This document shows, piece after piece, positions 61,237-64,000 of a stretch of 64,000 nt of DNA. The number at the start of each line of letters is the position of its first letter. Position 1 is the stretch's first letter. Location of the stretch: positions 62,001-126,000 of the forward strand of contig CAVVZI010000007.1 in NCBI GenBank assembly GCA_963752815.1, written 5' to 3'. The position numbers and the translations under genes are program-made. The DNA is from Sva-07 sp963752815 (GTDB taxonomy: Bacteria > Actinomycetota > Acidimicrobiia > Acidimicrobiales > Ilumatobacteraceae). The notes beneath the pieces are model-generated. The model saw only the letters and a list, made by a program, of their open reading frames with translations. It was not told where the DNA came from and searched no databases.

Positions 61237-64000
61237 GTGAACCGCCGACTACGTGAAGTGGTCGTGGTCGGCCTCGTGATCGCCTCGCTGGCATCCGTGG
61301 TCGTCGCCGCGGTCCACGCCGACGCCCGAACCTCCATCCGCACCGAGACCAACGACGGTGGCGCCTGGCTCGTTCGCCGATCCGACGGCGTCGTCGGACA
61401 GATGAACCGTACGGCCGGCGAGGTCACCGGGCTCGTCCGGGTCTCGAACCCGGGGGCGGAGTTCGACGTCGAGCAGGCCGACACGACCATCGTCACCCAC
61501 GACACCTCGACCGGCGAACTCCAGGTCATCGACCCCCGCACGTACCAGATCGTCAACACGGTCACGGTCCCCGGCGGCGTTCGCGTCCGCGCCGTCAACG
61601 CAGGCGTGATCGTCTGGCAGCCCGAGCCACTCCGGGTGTGGGCGCTCTCGCGGGACGACCTGGGGGCGATCGTGTCGCTCGACGACGTCGCCCCGCTCCT
61701 CGAGTCGGAGGGCTCCGGACTGGTGACCACGACGTTCGACGGCGAACTGGTGGTCGTCGACAGCCGAGGCGGCGAGCCAGTCGACGGAGCGGATCCGGAT
61801 GCCGAGTCGGGCCGGGTCGGTATCGGCGACCCGCTGCGTGGCGAACCGGTGGACTGGACCGACGTCGGCGCCGCGGCCGCCGAACTCACCGCGGTCAGCG
61901 CCATCGGCCGCGACGTGATCGCGCTCGGCGCCGACGGCACGGTCGTCCGGCTCGACGACGGTGACGACGCCTTCGTCGCTCCACCCGTCACGTCCGAGCC
62001 CACCGACAACGCGGCCGACGCCGCGACCGGGAGCGCCGCGGCCACCGATCCGGAGGCGGCCGTCACCGCGGTCCTCGCCCAACCTTCCCCACAGAACACG
62101 CCACTCGTCGCGGTCACGGCCGGTGGCCAGGTGCTCGGCGGCGTCGACGCCGCATCCGGAGCGGCACTCACCCCACTCGACGAGATCGGAGCCGGCGAGC
62201 CGTTGGCGCCGCTCGTCCACGAGGGGTGCGTCTTCAACGTCGCCACATCGCCGCCCACGTTCACCCGCATGTGCAACGGCGTGGCCGACCAGACCGAACC
62301 CCTCACCGGCGCCGATCCGTCCGCCCTCCGGCTCCGTCTCGTCAACGGCTGGGTCTGGATCAACGACCTCACCAGCGGCACGCTCTGGATCGCCGGCACC
62401 GACTCCGAACTCGAACGGATCGACGACTGGGGCAGCACGCTCGGCTCCGAGGGTGACGAACCCGACGAGAACCCGGGCGATCAGGAGGACGGGAAGACCG
62501 AGGAGAACCCCGACATCGGTGAGATCCGTGACCCGGAGATCGACGAGGACGGCGTCAACGAGCCGCCAGTGGCCCGCGACGACGCGGCCCGCACCCGCGC
62601 CGACCAGCCGGTGGTCGTCGACGTCCTCGCCAACGACGAGGACCCCGACGGCGACGCGCTGATGATCGCCACCATCGACGGGGTGCCCGCCGAGGTGGCC
62701 GTCGCCGTCACACCCGATCAGCGTTCCGTGCAGGTGGTGCCACCGCCCGGTTTCACCGGAAACATCGCGTTCTCGTACACGGTGAGCGACGGGCGTGGTG
62801 CCTCGGCGTCGGCCAACGTCGACGTCGACGTCGTGAGCAACGACGCGTCGAACCGCCCGCCGATCGCGCAGACCGACATCGCCGAGGTACGTGGCGGCGC
62901 ATCGGCGGCGTTCAACGTGCTCAACAACGACAGCGACCCCGACGGCGACACGTTCGTCCTGAGCGACGTACAGGTGCCGAGCGGCCGAGTGATCTTCGAC
63001 CCGTCCGGGGAGATCAACTTCACGCCGGAGCCCGGCAGCCAGGCGGGCACCATCGAGCTCCAGTACCAGATCGTCGACTCGTTCGGCGCCACAGCGAACG
63101 GCACCGTTCGGGTGGCCATCCGACTCGACACGTCGAACAACGAGCCTCGCGCCGTCAACGACTCGGCATCCACCGTGGTCGGCATGCCGGTCACGCTCAA
63201 CGTTCTCAAGAACGACGCCGACCCCGACAACGACCCGTTGACCGTGGCCGGCCTTCCCCAGCTCGTGTCGTCGAGCGGGAACCCGAACGCGCTCGACGAG
63301 ATCACGCTGCTCGACGACGGTGAGTTCTTCTTCCTCCCGACCGTCGCCGGCGACTACGTGTTCCTGTACGCGATCATCGACGGCAGCGAACGCGACGCCG
63401 CCTACATCCGCGTCCGCGTCGACGAACCGACGGAGAACCGACCCCCGACCGCGATCCGCGACGACGTCACGATCAGCCGTGGCGACACCCGCAACGTGTA
63501 CGTGCTGGAGAACGACACCGACCCGGATGGCGATGTGATCGGCATCGTCGACTGGTCGGCCGGCGAGGGCATCGAGGTCGAACAGGTGCTCGGCTTCGCC
63601 TTCCGGGTCACCGTGCTGCCCGACGCACCCGCCCGCACCCAGTTCACCTACACGGTGTCGGACGGCAAGAGCGATCCCTCGACCGGCACGGTCGTCGTGG
63701 CCGTGAGCGACACCGACACCCCCGACCAGCCACCCGTCGCCCGCCCCGACACGGTCGAGGTACGTCCCGGCCGGACGCGCCTCGGCCCGGGTGCTGGTCA
63801 ACGACTACGACCCCGAGGGTGGCACGCTGCGCGTCGTCGGTGTGTCCGACGTCCCCGGTGCCGACCTCCGCATCGGCCCGGGCGGCCAGGAGATCTACGT
63901 ATCGGTCGACGCGGCGACCGTCTCGTCGTTCACGTTCGGCTACGACGTGGCCGACGAGGGCGGCAACCAAACAGGCTCGCTCGTGCAGGTCCGGCTCGTC
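61237..64000 (+). CDS. Large surface protein with Ig/cadherin-like repeats (partial)
   Basis: More than 920 aa, running off the window. GTG 61237 gives an N-terminal membrane anchor (VVVVGLVIASLASVVVAAVH) and a beta-propeller-like region of short repeats to about residue 400, with an acidic linker. Then come five or more repeats of about 90 aa, each opening with the pattern PPVARDDxxxx followed by VLANDEDPDGDAL (62560, 62850, 63140, 63430, 63725). These match tandem Ig-like/VCBS-type extracellular modules with DxDxDG calcium-binding loops. The frame breaks near 63778, where RPGRT should continue with ASARVLVNDYDPEGG. In actinobacteria such proteins accompany MoxR/DUF58/kinase clusters, which agrees with the divergent kinase here. 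Confidence 0.8.
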   Translation, partial: MNRRLREVVVVGLVIASLASVVVAAVHADARTSIRTETNDGGAWLVRRSDGVVGQMNRTAGEVTGLVRVSNPGAEFDVEQADTTIVTHDTSTGELQVIDPRTYQIVNTVTVPGGVRVRAVNAGVIVWQPEPLRVWALSRDDLGAIVSLDDVAPLLESEGSGLVTTTFDGELVVVDSRGGEPVDGADPDAESGRVGIGDPLRGEPVDWTDVGAAAAELTAVSAIGRDVIALGADGTVVRLDDGDDAFVAPPVTSEPTDNAADAATGSAAATDPEAAVTAVLAQPSPQNTPLVAVTAGGQVLGGVDAASGAALTPLDEIGAGEPLAPLVHEGCVFNVATSPPTFTRMCNGVADQTEPLTGADPSALRLRLVNGWVWINDLTSGTLWIAGTDSELERIDDWGSTLGSEGDEPDENPGDQEDGKTEENPDIGEIRDPEIDEDGVNEPPVARDDAARTRADQPVVVDVLANDEDPDGDALMIATIDGVPAEVAVAVTPDQRSVQVVPPPGFTGNIAFSYTVSDGRGASASANVDVDVVSNDASNRPPIAQTDIAEVRGGASAAFNVLNNDSDPDGDTFVLSDVQVPSGRVIFDPSGEINFTPEPGSQAGTIELQYQIVDSFGATANGTVRVAIRLDTSNNEPRAVNDSASTVVGMPVTLNVLKNDADPDNDPLTVAGLPQLVSSSGNPNALDEITLLDDGEFFFLPTVAGDYVFLYAIIDGSERDAAYIRVRVDEPTENRPPTAIRDDVTISRGDTRNVYVLENDTDPDGDVIGIVDWSAGEGIEVEQVLGFAFRVTVLPDAPARTQFTYTVSDGKSDPSTGTVVVAVSDTDTPDQPPVARPDTVEVRPGRTRLGPGAGQRLRPRGWHAARRRCVRRPRCRPPHRPGRPGDLRIGRRGDRLVVHVRLRRGRRGRQPNRLARAGPAR

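Noticed and set aside
61249..63801. An 850-codon minus-strand open frame
   Set aside because: It lies opposite the Ig-like-repeat gene, has no recognisable motif, and its periodic Val/Asp-rich sequence mirrors the repeats on the other strand.

Overview
The window is GC-rich (roughly 65-70 % by eye) and dense in genes on both strands. Gene content and order point to an actinobacterium, most likely an Acidimicrobiia/Ilumatobacter-type organism. The signs are rapZ beside gap-pgk-tpiA, secG next to tRNA-Leu, LLM/F420-type oxidoreductases, a LAL-type LuxR regulator, AbiEi-like proteins with an endonuclease-like tail, and a Ser/Thr kinase beside a giant Ig-like-repeat protein. The genus is inferred from gene content only.

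Layout. 0-6.3 kb: RidA-like protein, methyltransferase, SnoaL-like protein, a daunorubicin-type ABC exporter operon with a DUF4097-type protein and its own ribbon-helix-helix regulator, and a pirin. 6.4-11 kb: a Tat-exported multicopper oxidase followed by a secreted PKD-type protein. 11.3-15.1 kb: NarL-type two-component pair, then an ABC-2 transporter. 15.1-16.4 kb: methyltransferase and MOSC protein. 16.5-23.3 kb: an unusual island with an M15-like peptidoglycan hydrolase, a co-oriented patatin / subtilisin-like protease / ComEC-like metallo-beta-lactamase operon, and a lysozyme-like LysM protein. 23.4-34.6 kb: a probable catabolic regulon in which a LAL regulator is divergent from a LIV-type ABC transporter (LivH-LivM-LivG fused in one protein), a class C beta-lactamase-like hydrolase, an LLM flavin oxidoreductase and an enoyl-CoA hydratase-like enzyme. 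34.7-39.7 kb: small membrane proteins, a YbaK-like deacylase, an MFS exporter with a divergent ArsR-type regulator, a GNAT and a cupin. 39.9-46.2 kb: tRNA-Leu(GAG), secG and a complete opp/dpp peptide ABC transporter. 46.5-59.4 kb: tpiA-pgk-gap, rapZ, methyltransferase, LLM oxidoreductase, uvrC, rhomboid-like protein, AbiEi-like protein and uvrA, interspersed with three families of palindromic repeats. 59.5-64 kb: membrane Ser/Thr kinase divergent from a large Ig-like-repeat protein that runs off the end.

A window-wide oddity is that at least a dozen long genes, including uvrA (inside its Walker A motif) and uvrC, are broken by single-base frameshifts, mostly in short G/C runs. Because conserved protein sequence resumes in the neighbouring frame each time, sequencing or assembly indels are the likeliest cause. 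I annotate these as single interrupted genes and give the break points.

The best candidates for something new are the patatin-subtilase-MBL operon flanked by wall hydrolases (16.5-23.3 kb), the AbiEi-like gene bracketed by inverted pairs of 41-bp hairpin repeats (55.2-56.5 kb), and the clean operator palindromes in front of the LAL, ArsR and ribbon-helix-helix regulators.
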